Shown: positions 22,731-30,992, counted from the first letter of the stretch. The stretch: DNA of 34,765 nt from an uncultured Collinsella sp. (GCA_902489965.1 CABUCA010000014.1:1-34765); one strand, 5' to 3'. Translations and numbers: made by a program. Notes: generated from the sequence alone by a model not told the origin.

Positions 22731-24535
22731 AGCTCAACAACCCCACTGTCAGCGACAACACCGAAAGCGGAGCACTCAATATGGTCAAGCTCACTATCGA
22801 TAATTGCGAGGTCGTGGTACCCGAGCACACCACGATCCTGGACGCGGCCAAGTCCGTCGGTATCCAGATTCCCACCCTGTGCTACCTGCGCGATCTAAAC
22901 GAGATCGGCGGCTGCCGCGCGTGCGTGGTCGAAGTCGAGGGCTGCGATCAGCTGGTTGCCGCCTGCAACAACTACGTGCTCGACGGCATGGTGGTCCACA
23001 CCAACAGCCCCAAGGCTCGCGAGGCCCGTCGCACCAACGTGCAGCTGCTGCTGTCCCAGCACGATTCGCAGTGCACGAGCTGCGTGCGCAGCGGCAACTG
23101 CAACCTACAGACCATCGCCAACGACCTGGGTATTTTTTATCTGCCGTATCAAAGGCATTTGGCGGGCGAGGGCTGGGATTTCGATTTTCCCATCATCCGC
23201 GAAAACGACAAGTGCATTAAATGCATGCGCTGTATCAAGGTGTGCGAGAGCGTGCAGGGGCTAGGGATTTGGGACCTGACCAACCGCGCCACGCATACCG
23301 CCGTGGGTACCCGCGGGCGCGCGCCGATCGGCAAGACCGATTGCGTCGCGTGCGGCCAGTGCATAACGCATTGCCCGACGGGCGCACTGCGCGAGCGCGA
23401 CGATACCGAGACCGTGTTCGATGCTCTCGCCGATCCCGACAAGATCGTGCTGGTGCAGATTGCGCCGGCCGTGCGCAGCGCCTGGGGCGAGGAGCTCGGC
23501 ATATCTCGCGAGGAGGCTACCGTTGAGCGCTTGGCTTGCGCGCTGCGCCGCGTTGGCTTTGAGTACGTGTTCGATACCGATTTCTCGGCCGACCTCACCA
23601 TTATGGAAGAGGGCTCCGAGCTGCTCAAGCGCCTGGGCGAGGCCGCCAAGGGCGAGGGCGACAGCCGCAGCTGGCCCATGTTCACGAGCTGCTGCCCGGG
23701 CTGGGTACGCTTTGTGAAGGCGCGTTACCCCGAGTTTGTCGACAGCCTGTCCACGTCCAAGTCGCCGCAGCAGATGTTCGGCGCCATCGCCAAGACCTAC
23801 TACGCCAAGGTGCTGGGCGTGGAGCCCGAGCGCCTGTTTGTGGTGTCCGTGATGCCGTGCACGGCCAAGAAGGCCGAGTGTGCGCTGCCGAGCATGGTGG
23901 GCGAGGGCGGCACGCCCGATGTGGACGTTGCGCTGACGGTGCGCGAGATGGTGCGCATGGTCCGCGCGAGCCACGTGAGCGTTGACACGCTGGTCGAGGA
24001 GCCGCTCGATACGCCGTTGGGCTTTGGCACGGGCGCGGGTGTGATCTTTGGCGCCACGGGCGGCGTGATGGAGGCCGCCGTGCGCTCGGCATATTACCTG
24101 GTGACGGGCAAGAACCCGGATGCCGACTTCTTCACTGACGTGCGCGGACTCGAGGGCTGGAAGGAGGCCGTGGCCGATATCGACGGTACCAAGGTGCGCG
24201 TCGCCGTGGCGCACGGGCTGGGCAACGCCGCCCGTCTGCTCGACGCGATTCGCGACGGCCGTGTGAGATATGACTTTGTTGAGGTCATGGCGTGCCCGGG
24301 CGGCTGCGTCGGTGGCGGCGGTCAGCCCATCCACGACGGCTGCGAGCTGGCGGCTGAGCGTGGCCAGGTGCTGTGGAGCCTGGATGCGAAGGCGGACATT
24401 CGTTTCTCGCACGAGAATCCCGATGTCCAGGCGTGCTACCGCGAGTTTTTGGGCGCGCCGCTCTCGCCGCTGGCCGAGGAGTTGCTGCATACCGACCATC
24501 ATGCCTGGTCGATGCCTAACGAGGGGACATGCTAG
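22724..24535 (+). CDS. hydA: [FeFe] hydrogenase catalytic subunit (GltD-linked type)
   Basis: 603 residues; ATG 22724 follows a GGAGGGAGGAG tract; ATG 22781 is a weaker option. N-terminal [2Fe-2S] domain (Cys53, then GGCRAC), then a His-Cys cluster (HDSQCTSCVRSGNC), then two [4Fe-4S] sites (CIKCMRCIKVC, CVACGQCITHCP). The H-cluster domain has all three signatures: TSCCPGW with Cys323 and Cys324, MPCTAKKAE with Cys379, and EVMACPGGC with Cys524 and Cys528 followed by VGGGGQP. It makes or takes up H2 in the cytosol. Gene linkage to a GltD-like protein corresponds to what is called group A2 in hydrogenase classification, whose physiological role is unsettled. HydE, HydF and HydG maturases are not in the window. 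Confidence 0.96.
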   Translation: MVELNNPTVSDNTESGALNMVKLTIDNCEVVVPEHTTILDAAKSVGIQIPTLCYLRDLNEIGGCRACVVEVEGCDQLVAACNNYVLDGMVVHTNSPKAREARRTNVQLLLSQHDSQCTSCVRSGNCNLQTIANDLGIFYLPYQRHLAGEGWDFDFPIIRENDKCIKCMRCIKVCESVQGLGIWDLTNRATHTAVGTRGRAPIGKTDCVACGQCITHCPTGALRERDDTETVFDALADPDKIVLVQIAPAVRSAWGEELGISREEATVERLACALRRVGFEYVFDTDFSADLTIMEEGSELLKRLGEAAKGEGDSRSWPMFTSCCPGWVRFVKARYPEFVDSLSTSKSPQQMFGAIAKTYYAKVLGVEPERLFVVSVMPCTAKKAECALPSMVGEGGTPDVDVALTVREMVRMVRASHVSVDTLVEEPLDTPLGFGTGAGVIFGATGGVMEAAVRSAYYLVTGKNPDADFFTDVRGLEGWKEAVADIDGTKVRVAVAHGLGNAARLLDAIRDGRVRYDFVEVMACPGGCVGGGGQPIHDGCELAAERGQVLWSLDAKADIRFSHENPDVQACYREFLGAPLSPLAEELLHTDHHAWSMPNEGTC

Positions 24536-25593
24536 CGATGCGCGCGTTTGATGTTGAGATGTCGCGCCGGGGGTTTGCCTCGGCGCTCGCCGCGGGCGCC
24601 CTGTCACTTGCGCTCGCGGGCTGTGGCGGCGGGGCTGCCGGTGCCGGGTCCGCCGCGGGCTCGGTTGCCACGGACGGCGCCGGTGCTGCCGCAGAGCCGG
24701 TCGAGGTGCACGTCGCCTCGCTCAAGGGTCCGACGTCGATCGGTCTGGTGCAGTTTATGGACCAGGCAGCCGATGGCGAGACAGACAATGAGTTCGACTT
24801 TGCGATCAACACCGCCGCCGACGAGATTGTGCCCAAGGTCATTCAGGGCGATATCGACATTGCCCTGGTGCCCGCCAACGTGGCGAGCGTACTCTACAAC
24901 AAGACCGAGGGCGCGGTGCAGGTCATCGACATCAACACGCTGGGCGTGCTGAACGTTGTGACGGGCGACGCGAGTGTGGCCTCGTTTGGCGATCTGGCGG
25001 GCCATACCGTCTATATGACGGGCAAGGGCACCACGCCGGAGTACGTCATGAACTACCTGCTGGAGCGCGCAGGCCTGACCGGCCAGGTGACGCTCGAGTT
25101 TAAGAGCGAGCCCACCGAGGTGCTGTCGGCCCTGCTTGCCGACCCGTCCGCCGTGGGCGTGCTGCCGGAGCCGTTCAAGACCGCTGCCATCGCCAAGAGC
25201 GAAGGCAGGCTGTCGACTCCGGTAAGCCTGACCGATGTGTGGGACGAGTTGGCAGGTGACACGGGTTCGCGCCTGCTGACGGGCGTGACCGTGGTGCGCC
25301 GCGCGTTTGCCGAGGAACATCCCGAGGCTGTGGCGGAGTTCTTGAGCTGCCATGCGGCGAGCGTTAAGGCTGTCAATGCGGCGCCGGCAGACTGGGCGCA
25401 GGCCGTGGTCGATGCCGGCATCGTGGACAACGCCAAGATTGCCGAGAGGGCGATTCCCGGGTGCATGCTTGTGTGCCAGACGGGCAAGGATATGAAGGCG
25501 GCACTTAGTGGGTATCTGCAGGTGCTGGCCGACGCGGACGCGAGCGCCGTGGGTGGTAAACTTCCGGCTGACGATTTCTACTACATGGAGTAG
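24529..25593 (+). CDS. Tat-exported lipoprotein, ABC substrate-binding protein (NMT1/SsuA/TauA-like)
   Basis: 354 residues if ATG 24529 is used; ATG 24538 and 24559 are possible. The start overlaps the hydrogenase stop by 7 bases. Residues 11-32 are a twin-arginine lipoprotein signal: SRRGF, a hydrophobic stretch and the lipobox LAGC (Cys32), so it should be anchored outside the membrane. The mature protein resembles the NMT1/THI5, nitrate and sulphonate binding family: KGPTSIGLVQ, then GDIDIALVPANVAS, GKGTTPEYVMNYLL and VLPEPFKT. The ligand cannot be read from sequence; candidates include sulphonates, thiamine precursors or other small anions. Context points to a need shared with the hydrogenase pair. 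Confidence 0.92.
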   Translation: MLAMRAFDVEMSRRGFASALAAGALSLALAGCGGGAAGAGSAAGSVATDGAGAAAEPVEVHVASLKGPTSIGLVQFMDQAADGETDNEFDFAINTAADEIVPKVIQGDIDIALVPANVASVLYNKTEGAVQVIDINTLGVLNVVTGDASVASFGDLAGHTVYMTGKGTTPEYVMNYLLERAGLTGQVTLEFKSEPTEVLSALLADPSAVGVLPEPFKTAAIAKSEGRLSTPVSLTDVWDELAGDTGSRLLTGVTVVRRAFAEEHPEAVAEFLSCHAASVKAVNAAPADWAQAVVDAGIVDNAKIAERAIPGCMLVCQTGKDMKAALSGYLQVLADADASAVGGKLPADDFYYME

Positions 25594-25596
25594 CCC

Positions 25597-26973
25597 GTGC
25601 GTGTGTTTGCTCGACAAATGACAGAGCGTATGAAGGCGGTGGCGGCAGCAGGTGCCGTCGCCGCCTTTTGGCTTGCCGTGTGGGTCTTCGCGGCGGCGCT
25701 GGTGGCACAGCCGCTGATTTTGCCGGGTCCGGGTGCTGTTGCCCTGGCGCTGCTGCGCCTGGTGTGCGATGGCGGTACCTGGGCGATTTTGGCGGGCTCG
25801 GGCGCGCGGATACTGGGCGGGCTGGCGCTTGCCGCGGTGTGTGGTGGCGTGCTTGCCGGGATTTCATCACGGTCGCGGGCGTTCGCGCACTTGGTGGCTC
25901 CGGCGCTGTCGTTTGTAAAGGCGACGCCGGTCGCCTGCGTGGTGGTCCTGCTGCTTATTTGGTTGGGATCGGCGCGCGTGAGCATCGCCGCTGTCTTTTT
26001 GATGGCGCTGCCGGGCGTGTATTTTTCGCTGGCCGAGGGCTTGGCACGGGTGAATAAACCGCTGGAGCAGATGTTCCGTCTGCATGGCGTGCGCGGCTGG
26101 CGCCTGTTTTGCGCCCATACCTGGCGCGAAGTCCTGCCGTTTGTGCTTTCGTGCGCCCGCGCCGTGATCGGCATGAGCTGGAAGGCCGGCGTGGCAGCCG
26201 AGCTGATCGGCATGGCGGTGGGCACCGTGGGTGAGCGCATCTATCAGGCAAAGCTTTTGATTGAGACGGCTGATTTGCTGGCGTGGACCGTGCTGGTCGT
26301 TGCCGCCTCGTGGGCGTGTGAGCGCGTGCTGGTGTGGCTGCTGCGGGTTTCGGGACCCGTGGCGTGGCGCGCGGCCGTGCGGGCGCATGGGCATGGACTG
26401 CGCGGGCGTGCGGGGGCTGCGAGCGATGGCACTGCAGCGGAGCTTGCGCTTGCCGTGGGCGATCGTGCGCCGTGGGCTCCGGCACTGGACGGTCTGGCGC
26501 TCAACGTGCCCGCGGGCGGGCGTATCTGTGTGATGGGTGCTTCGGGTGCGGGCAAGTCGACGCTGCTTGCGCTAGCGGCGGGGGAGTCCGCGCCGTGCTC
26601 GATGGTGTTTCAGGATGCACGCTTGGCCGAGTCCGCCTCGGCGCTGGATAACGTGCTGGTGTGCGCCGATGCGCGCGTGGATGCTTCGAGCGCCGCGGCA
26701 TTGCTGCGCCTGCTGGTGCCGGGAGTCGATGTGGATGCTCGCGTGGCCGAGCTTTCGGGCGGGCAGCGCCGTCGCGTCGAGATCGCTCGAGCCCTGCTGT
26801 GCCCGGGCGGCGCGGTGATTCTTGACGAGCCCTTTACCGGCCTGGATGCCGCCGCGCGCGATGCGACGACCAAGGTCGTGCTCGACCTGCTCGACGGCCG
26901 CACGCTCTTGCTTGCCACGCACGACGCCGCCGACGCTCAGGCCCTCGATATCTCGGACATCATCACGCTCTAA
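25597..26973 (+). CDS. Fused ABC permease-ATPase with shortened nucleotide-binding domain
   Basis: 458 residues from GTG 25597, 3 bases after the binding protein's stop, with GGAG 6 bases upstream. Residues 1-250 are a multi-span importer permease of the BPD_transp_1 type, with an EAA-like loop (GVRGWRLFCAHTW then SWKAGVAAELIGM). Residues about 275-458 are an ABC ATPase: Walker A GASGAGKST (Lys320), Q-loop Gln339, signature LSGGQ (386-390), Walker B VILDEPF (Asp410, Glu411) and H-loop His442. Only 19 residues separate Walker A Lys from the Q-loop Gln, about half the usual distance, so part of the beta-subdomain is missing. Catalytic residues remain. Importers normally use separate polypeptides, so the fusion is unusual. 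Confidence 0.9.
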   Translation: MRVFARQMTERMKAVAAAGAVAAFWLAVWVFAAALVAQPLILPGPGAVALALLRLVCDGGTWAILAGSGARILGGLALAAVCGGVLAGISSRSRAFAHLVAPALSFVKATPVACVVVLLLIWLGSARVSIAAVFLMALPGVYFSLAEGLARVNKPLEQMFRLHGVRGWRLFCAHTWREVLPFVLSCARAVIGMSWKAGVAAELIGMAVGTVGERIYQAKLLIETADLLAWTVLVVAASWACERVLVWLLRVSGPVAWRAAVRAHGHGLRGRAGAASDGTAAELALAVGDRAPWAPALDGLALNVPAGGRICVMGASGAGKSTLLALAAGESAPCSMVFQDARLAESASALDNVLVCADARVDASSAAALLRLLVPGVDVDARVAELSGGQRRRVEIARALLCPGGAVILDEPFTGLDAAARDATTKVVLDLLDGRTLLLATHDAADAQALDISDIITL

Positions 26974-27029
26974 AAACTAACTCAGCAACAGAATGATTCG
27001 TTTTCCTCCGTCCCCATGGGGTCTGGTGT

Positions 27030-27076
27030 GGTATTCTATCTGCGGGGTAATACTTAGGAATACCAAGTAATACCAA
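27030..27076. promoter_or_regulatory. Operator of three helically phased 10-bp repeats plus an inverted copy
   Basis: GTAATACTTA, GGAATACCAA and GTAATACCAA lie end to end at 27047-27076, exactly one helical turn apart. GGTATTC at 27030-27036 is an inverted copy. They are about 110 bases before the RelB/DinJ-like antitoxin gene. Ribbon-helix-helix antitoxins often repress their own promoter, so this is a good candidate for its binding site. Confidence 0.6.
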
Positions 27077-27188
27077 CGCCGCAGAAACAAACTCCAGATG
27101 CGGGTCAATCGGGTTGCCTTCACAGCCCGTCGCCCAGCCGCGTGGCCCACATCTATCCGCACCACCGTCGTTTCAAAAAGGAAGCGCC

Positions 27189-27410
27189 ATGGCAGAACAC
27201 ATGACCCCCGTAGTCGCGAAGGTCTTGCCCGAGGAGAAGGCAGCCTTCGCGGCGGCAACCCAGCTCGTGGGCACCACGCCGTCCAACGCCATCCGCATGT
27301 TTATCGCCGCGTTCAATCGCTGCGGCACCTTTCCGTTTGACATCTCGCCCAACGGGGCCTTTGGCAAAGAGTGCCCCCAACAGCTAGTCGTTGAAGAACG
27401 TCCCCAATGA
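27189..27410 (+). CDS. Orphan RelB/DinJ-like antitoxin with a repeat-derived C-terminus
   Basis: 73 residues; AAGGA lies about 6 bases before the ATG. Residues about 5-50 (VVAKVLPEEKAAFAAA, then TTPSNAIRMFIAAFN) form the ribbon-helix-helix DNA-binding part of the RelB/DinJ family, followed by GTFPFDIS, the usual end of that part. The last residues (GKECPQQLVVEERPQ) are encoded by a family C repeat beginning at 27364, so the normal toxin-binding tail is probably lost. No RelE/YafQ toxin follows; the next gene is a CPBP protein. It may survive as a small transcription regulator acting at the phased repeats at 27030-27076. Confidence 0.82.
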   Translation: MAEHMTPVVAKVLPEEKAAFAAATQLVGTTPSNAIRMFIAAFNRCGTFPFDISPNGAFGKECPQQLVVEERPQ

Positions 27411-27418
27411 CTAGTCGT
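27364..27418. repeat. Family C dispersed repeat, copy 2, overlapping a coding end
   Basis: GCAAAGAGTG, CAGCTAGTCGTTG, AAGAACGTCCCCAATGA and CTAGTCGTCG follow in the same order as in the complement of 126-200. It supplies the last 15 or so codons and stop of the antitoxin gene, and its end merges into the ribosome site of the next gene. Confidence 0.7.
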
Positions 27419-27433
27419 CGGGAGGAGGTTGGC

Positions 27434-28348
27434 ATGCTCAATGCGATGATTTGGGCGCTTGCCTGTTTTGGCGTCGTCGCTGCCGATATTGCCCTGAGCG
27501 TCGTTTTGTTCTCCGCCCTTGGCGTCGCATCGGTGTTCATGAGTTTTTCGATCGATGACCTCGACATTCAATTGCTTCAGGCCGTCGCGCAGACGGCATC
27601 GTTTTTGATGGCGCTGCTGTGGTGGCGTTATCTGTGGCCGCGTTCGTTTATGGCACGCCGGCAAAGCGCACATCCGCTCGGCGGGGGAGCGCGTGGGGCG
27701 TGGAAACGTATTGCCTGCGTTATCGTGATTGGCCTGGCCCTGCAGGTGGTCGTTGGCTACGTGACCGACGCCGTGCTGTCGCTGCTGCCCGATGCTGCGG
27801 CCGACTACAGCGAGCTTGTCGAGGAAACAGGCATGGGTGACACCAGCTATCTCGCCGTCCTGACTACGGTGCTCGGTGCCCCATTTTGTGAAGAGCTGCT
27901 GGTGCGCGGCATTATTTTTGAGTTTTCGCTCCGAGCGTTTAATCCACAGTGCCGCCCACTTTGGAAGCGCCGGCGTCGTGCGAGCGCGCAAGGCGGCGCC
28001 ATGGTGCCCTGGGCGGCCCCAAGCACGTGGGGTATCGCCGCGGCGATTGTGCTGCAGGCGGCCATCTTTGGCTTTATGCATATGAACTGGGTGCAGGGCT
28101 GCTACGCCGGCGCCGCCGGCCTCATCTTTGGTTGGGTGCTCGTGACGACCGGAAAGCTCCGCTACACGATCTTGCTGCACTTTGCCTTTAATGCCGGGTC
28201 GTATCTCATGACGTTGCTCTGGTTTGTGAACACGCCGTTCGACGTTGTGGTCACGGTTGGCATCGCCGGCTTTGTGCTGGTAGAGGCGATGCACTCGCTG
28301 CTTCGATTGTGCATTCCCGTGTCGCGCGAAGCTGATCGGTCTGAGTAA
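27434..28348 (+). CDS. CPBP-family intramembrane glutamic endopeptidase-like protein
   Basis: 304 residues; GGGAGGAGG lies 6 bases before ATG 27434. An in-frame ATG at 27407 would overlap the antitoxin stop and lacks a ribosome site. Several hydrophobic segments place it in the membrane. The CPBP (Abi, CAAX protease and bacteriocin-processing) motifs are present: Glu153-Glu154 and Arg158 (CEELLVRG), His216 (FMHMNW) and His249 with Asn253 (HFAFN). Between motifs 1 and 2 is a basic, Arg-rich loop (LWKRRRRAS). Bacterial members are linked to bacteriocin immunity or processing; the substrate here is unknown. Its stop is 8 bases from the stop of the convergent AraC gene. Confidence 0.92.
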   Translation: MLNAMIWALACFGVVAADIALSVVLFSALGVASVFMSFSIDDLDIQLLQAVAQTASFLMALLWWRYLWPRSFMARRQSAHPLGGGARGAWKRIACVIVIGLALQVVVGYVTDAVLSLLPDAAADYSELVEETGMGDTSYLAVLTTVLGAPFCEELLVRGIIFEFSLRAFNPQCRPLWKRRRRASAQGGAMVPWAAPSTWGIAAAIVLQAAIFGFMHMNWVQGCYAGAAGLIFGWVLVTTGKLRYTILLHFAFNAGSYLMTLLWFVNTPFDVVVTVGIAGFVLVEAMHSLLRLCIPVSREADRSE

Positions 28349-28356
28349 TAACGCCT

Positions 28357-29349
28357 TTAATTAGGCCGATGCGTCTTGAACGCACCTGGCGTTTCGCCGA
28401 ATGCTTCTTTGAATTTTGAGTAAAAGAATGACATGTTGGAGATGCCGACTTTTCGGGCTACATACTGCACGCTGCGCTCGGTGTTATTGAGAAGATATGC
28501 CGCCTCTGTGAGCTGCTGGTTGAGCTTGATTTGCGAAAACGTTTTGCCGGTTTTTTGCTTGATCAAGCTGCTGAGATAGCTGGTGCTATAACCCGTATCG
28601 CTCGCAATGCTTTCGAGTGTGCAGTCGCCGTAGCTTCGCTCAATATGATTCAGAATCGACACGATGCGTTCGTCCGACATGATCGCCTGGTTATCAGTTG
28701 CGGAGCGTCGGTACAGTCCTCGAATGAGAACAAGGAATAGGCTGACGGCGAGGTGCCTCATGAGTTCATTGGAATAGGCATCTTTAAAGTGATATTCGAT
28801 AAAGAGCATCTCGATGAGGCGTCGCGCATGTCGGGCGTATTCCTCTGGAAGAATGAGATATTTTCGGGCCTCGCGGTTTTTGGACACAAAATCAAATAGA
28901 AGATTCGTTAATGGTGACGCGCCGGGTAGCTGGCTCAGGAACAACGAATCGAACATTTCTTTTTTGAAGACGATCGAAATGACGATATCATGCTCGCCCT
29001 TAACGTATGGAACGCTTCTGACTACGCCGGTGTTGCAAATGAGCACGTCGCCCTTTTTAAGGAGTAGTCGCCGTCCGTTGACGATAAACGTGCAGACGCC
29101 GTCGTACACGTAGTTAAGCTCCATATCCCGATTGATATGAGGAGGAATATCGGTAAAGCGCGACTCCTTGATAAGACCCACGGGGTTTTCGTCGAGAGTT
29201 TCTTTCCAATCAAACAGATAGACCTCTTCGCCGTTAATGGTTGTGGTTTCCACCCTGTTATATCGCGGGCTGAGCTCTCCCGGATGTGTGCGATGCCACT
29301 CTTCGGTCTCGGTATGCGTATAGAGCAGCTGTTTGAGATTCGAATCCAT
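28357..29349 (-). CDS. AraC-family transcription regulator, cupin type
   Basis: 330 residues; ATG 29349 has GGAG about 7 bases upstream on the coding strand. The N-terminal half has a cupin-like sensing domain (HINRDMELNYVYDG, then GRRLLLKKGDVLICN). The C-terminal 100 residues have two helix-turn-helix motifs: LESIASDTGYSTSYLSSLIK and VQYVARKVGISNMSFFYSKF, ending FGETPGAFK. It is divergent from the beta-glucoside GH1-PTS pair with a 153-base gap, so it most likely activates these genes in response to a sugar or its phosphate. Base composition is more AT-rich than most of the window, as in the adjacent GH1 gene. Confidence 0.95.
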   Translation of the reverse strand: MDSNLKQLLYTHTETEEWHRTHPGELSPRYNRVETTTINGEEVYLFDWKETLDENPVGLIKESRFTDIPPHINRDMELNYVYDGVCTFIVNGRRLLLKKGDVLICNTGVVRSVPYVKGEHDIVISIVFKKEMFDSLFLSQLPGASPLTNLLFDFVSKNREARKYLILPEEYARHARRLIEMLFIEYHFKDAYSNELMRHLAVSLFLVLIRGLYRRSATDNQAIMSDERIVSILNHIERSYGDCTLESIASDTGYSTSYLSSLIKQKTGKTFSQIKLNQQLTEAAYLLNNTERSVQYVARKVGISNMSFFYSKFKEAFGETPGAFKTHRPN

Positions 29350-29502
29350 GGGGTGCTCCAGGGGTGAACGGTAGAATCGATGCCTTAAACGGTATTATAG
29401 CTAAAAAAATGTTATAAACCCACGCTTTCTGTGCGATATCTTATGCATCTTGTTCTTCCTAGTATTGGGTTATCCGCTGGAGCATCCGATCAAGGAGGGC
29501 AA
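29350..29502. promoter_or_regulatory. Divergent AraC/GH1 promoter region
   Basis: An AT-rich island at 29383-29420 holds overlapping -10 candidates: TATAAT on the minus strand (29399-29394, for the AraC gene) and TATTAT on the plus strand (29393-29398). GTATTATA and TTATAAAC flank an A-run (29392-29418) and could be regulator half-sites. No clear RAT hairpin lies here, so control is probably by the AraC protein rather than antitermination. Confidence 0.45.
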
Positions 29503-30981
29503 ATGAGTAAGTTAAAACATGGGTTTGACTCCGACTTTTTATGGGGCGGAGCCATATCGTGCTCGCAGGCCGATGGTGCCTGGAATGAGGGCGGAAAGGG
29601 AAAGTCGACGCAGGATTGTCGATGGCTGGATGGTACCTGGACTCATGACCAGATTGAGGACAAGCATCAAAACAACCCCTTCTGCCATGACGAACTAATG
29701 AACGCTCTCGCAGATGATGGTGTTGAGTTCTACCCGTTTAGGCGCGGTAACGACTTCTATCATCACTACCGTGAGGACATCGCGCTTTTTGCGGAGATGG
29801 GCCTCAAGCTGTTCCGCACCTCTATTTGCTGGAGCCGAATCTATCCTAACGGAGATGATCTTGAGCCTAACCGCGAAGGCATCGAGTGGTATCGAAGCAT
29901 GCTGGGTGAGTGCAAAAAGCACGGCATTAAAACCTTCGTCACCATGCTCCACTATGACATCCCGGTAAATCTTGTCACCACATATGGGGGATGGAAGAAT
30001 CGCAAGACGATTGATTTCTTCGCCCGCTATGTCGAGACAATCGTTACGGAATTGGGCGATCTGGTCGATTTCTGGCTGCCTTTTAACGAGTTCAATGCAG
30101 CGCGTTTTTCGCCTTGGGACGGGGTCTGTCTGGTCAAAGACGAAGAGGGGGAGAACTTCGATCGAGCCATCTTCCAGTGCCTGCACCACGAGTTCGTTGC
30201 CAATGCGCGTGCCGTCGAGATTGTCCATCGTCTTTCGCCCGATACTCCCGTTGGCGGCATGATCGCTCGATTCTGTACGTATCCCGCCACCTGCCGTCCC
30301 GAAGATAACATGCAGGCTATTCACGACGACCAGTATTCCAACTGGTTCTATACGGACGTGATGGCTCGTGGAAAATACCCCGCTTATATGAATCGCTATT
30401 TCGACGCGTGCGATATCGAGATTCAAATGGAGCCGGGCGATGAAGAGCTCATCGCTCGCAACACGGTCGACTTCCTGGCCTTCTCGTACTACTTTTCCCA
30501 GGTATCCACCTGCGATCAGGGATGGGAGAAGACTGCGGGAAATCTGGTCATGGCAAACAAGAACCCTTATCTTGAGACGAGTGAGTGGGGCTGGCAGCTC
30601 GATCCCATTGGCCTGAGGGTTACCCTTAACCAGATGTATGACCGCTATGGGCTGCCCCTGTATATCGCCGAGAACGGCCTCGGTACATCTGATGTAGTCG
30701 AGGAGGATGGCAGCATCCACGACGAGTATCGAATCGATTATTTGCGCCAGCACATAAAGTGCCTTAAGGAAGCAGTGATCGATGGCGTTGACGTGCGCGG
30801 ATACATGATCTGGGGATTCATTGACCTTGTTGCCTGCGGTCCTCTTACGATGGACAAGCGCTACGGGCTTATCTATGTCGATCTGGATAATTGCGGCAAC
30901 GGCACTGCGGAGCGCTCGCGTAAAGACTCTTTCTATTGGTATCAGAAATGTATCGCCACTAATGGCGAGGATCTTGGGTAG
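29503..30981 (+). CDS. GH1 beta-glucosidase, probably 6-phospho-beta-glucosidase
   Basis: 492 residues; ATG 29503 follows AAGGAGG at 4 bases. TIM-barrel glycosidase that hydrolyses beta-glucosides. The acid/base Glu196 is in FNEFNA and the nucleophile Glu390 in YIAENGLG. FLWGGAISCSQADGAWNEGG at the start and TSICWSRIYPNG are typical of the bacterial phospho-glucosidase branch (BglA/AscB). The adjacent PTS permease 11 bases downstream delivers phosphorylated sugar, which supports 6-phospho substrates such as cellobiose-, arbutin- or salicin-phosphate. Cytosolic, no signal peptide. Probably controlled by the divergent AraC regulator. Confidence 0.95.
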   Translation: MSKLKHGFDSDFLWGGAISCSQADGAWNEGGKGKSTQDCRWLDGTWTHDQIEDKHQNNPFCHDELMNALADDGVEFYPFRRGNDFYHHYREDIALFAEMGLKLFRTSICWSRIYPNGDDLEPNREGIEWYRSMLGECKKHGIKTFVTMLHYDIPVNLVTTYGGWKNRKTIDFFARYVETIVTELGDLVDFWLPFNEFNAARFSPWDGVCLVKDEEGENFDRAIFQCLHHEFVANARAVEIVHRLSPDTPVGGMIARFCTYPATCRPEDNMQAIHDDQYSNWFYTDVMARGKYPAYMNRYFDACDIEIQMEPGDEELIARNTVDFLAFSYYFSQVSTCDQGWEKTAGNLVMANKNPYLETSEWGWQLDPIGLRVTLNQMYDRYGLPLYIAENGLGTSDVVEEDGSIHDEYRIDYLRQHIKCLKEAVIDGVDVRGYMIWGFIDLVACGPLTMDKRYGLIYVDLDNCGNGTAERSRKDSFYWYQKCIATNGEDLG

Positions 30982-30992
30982 GAGTGATTGTC

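Noticed and set aside
24529..26973. Assigning the ABC importer to thiamine precursor, sulphonate or nitrate uptake
   Set aside because: The binding protein fits the broad family only; there is no riboswitch or pathway gene nearby to choose a substrate.
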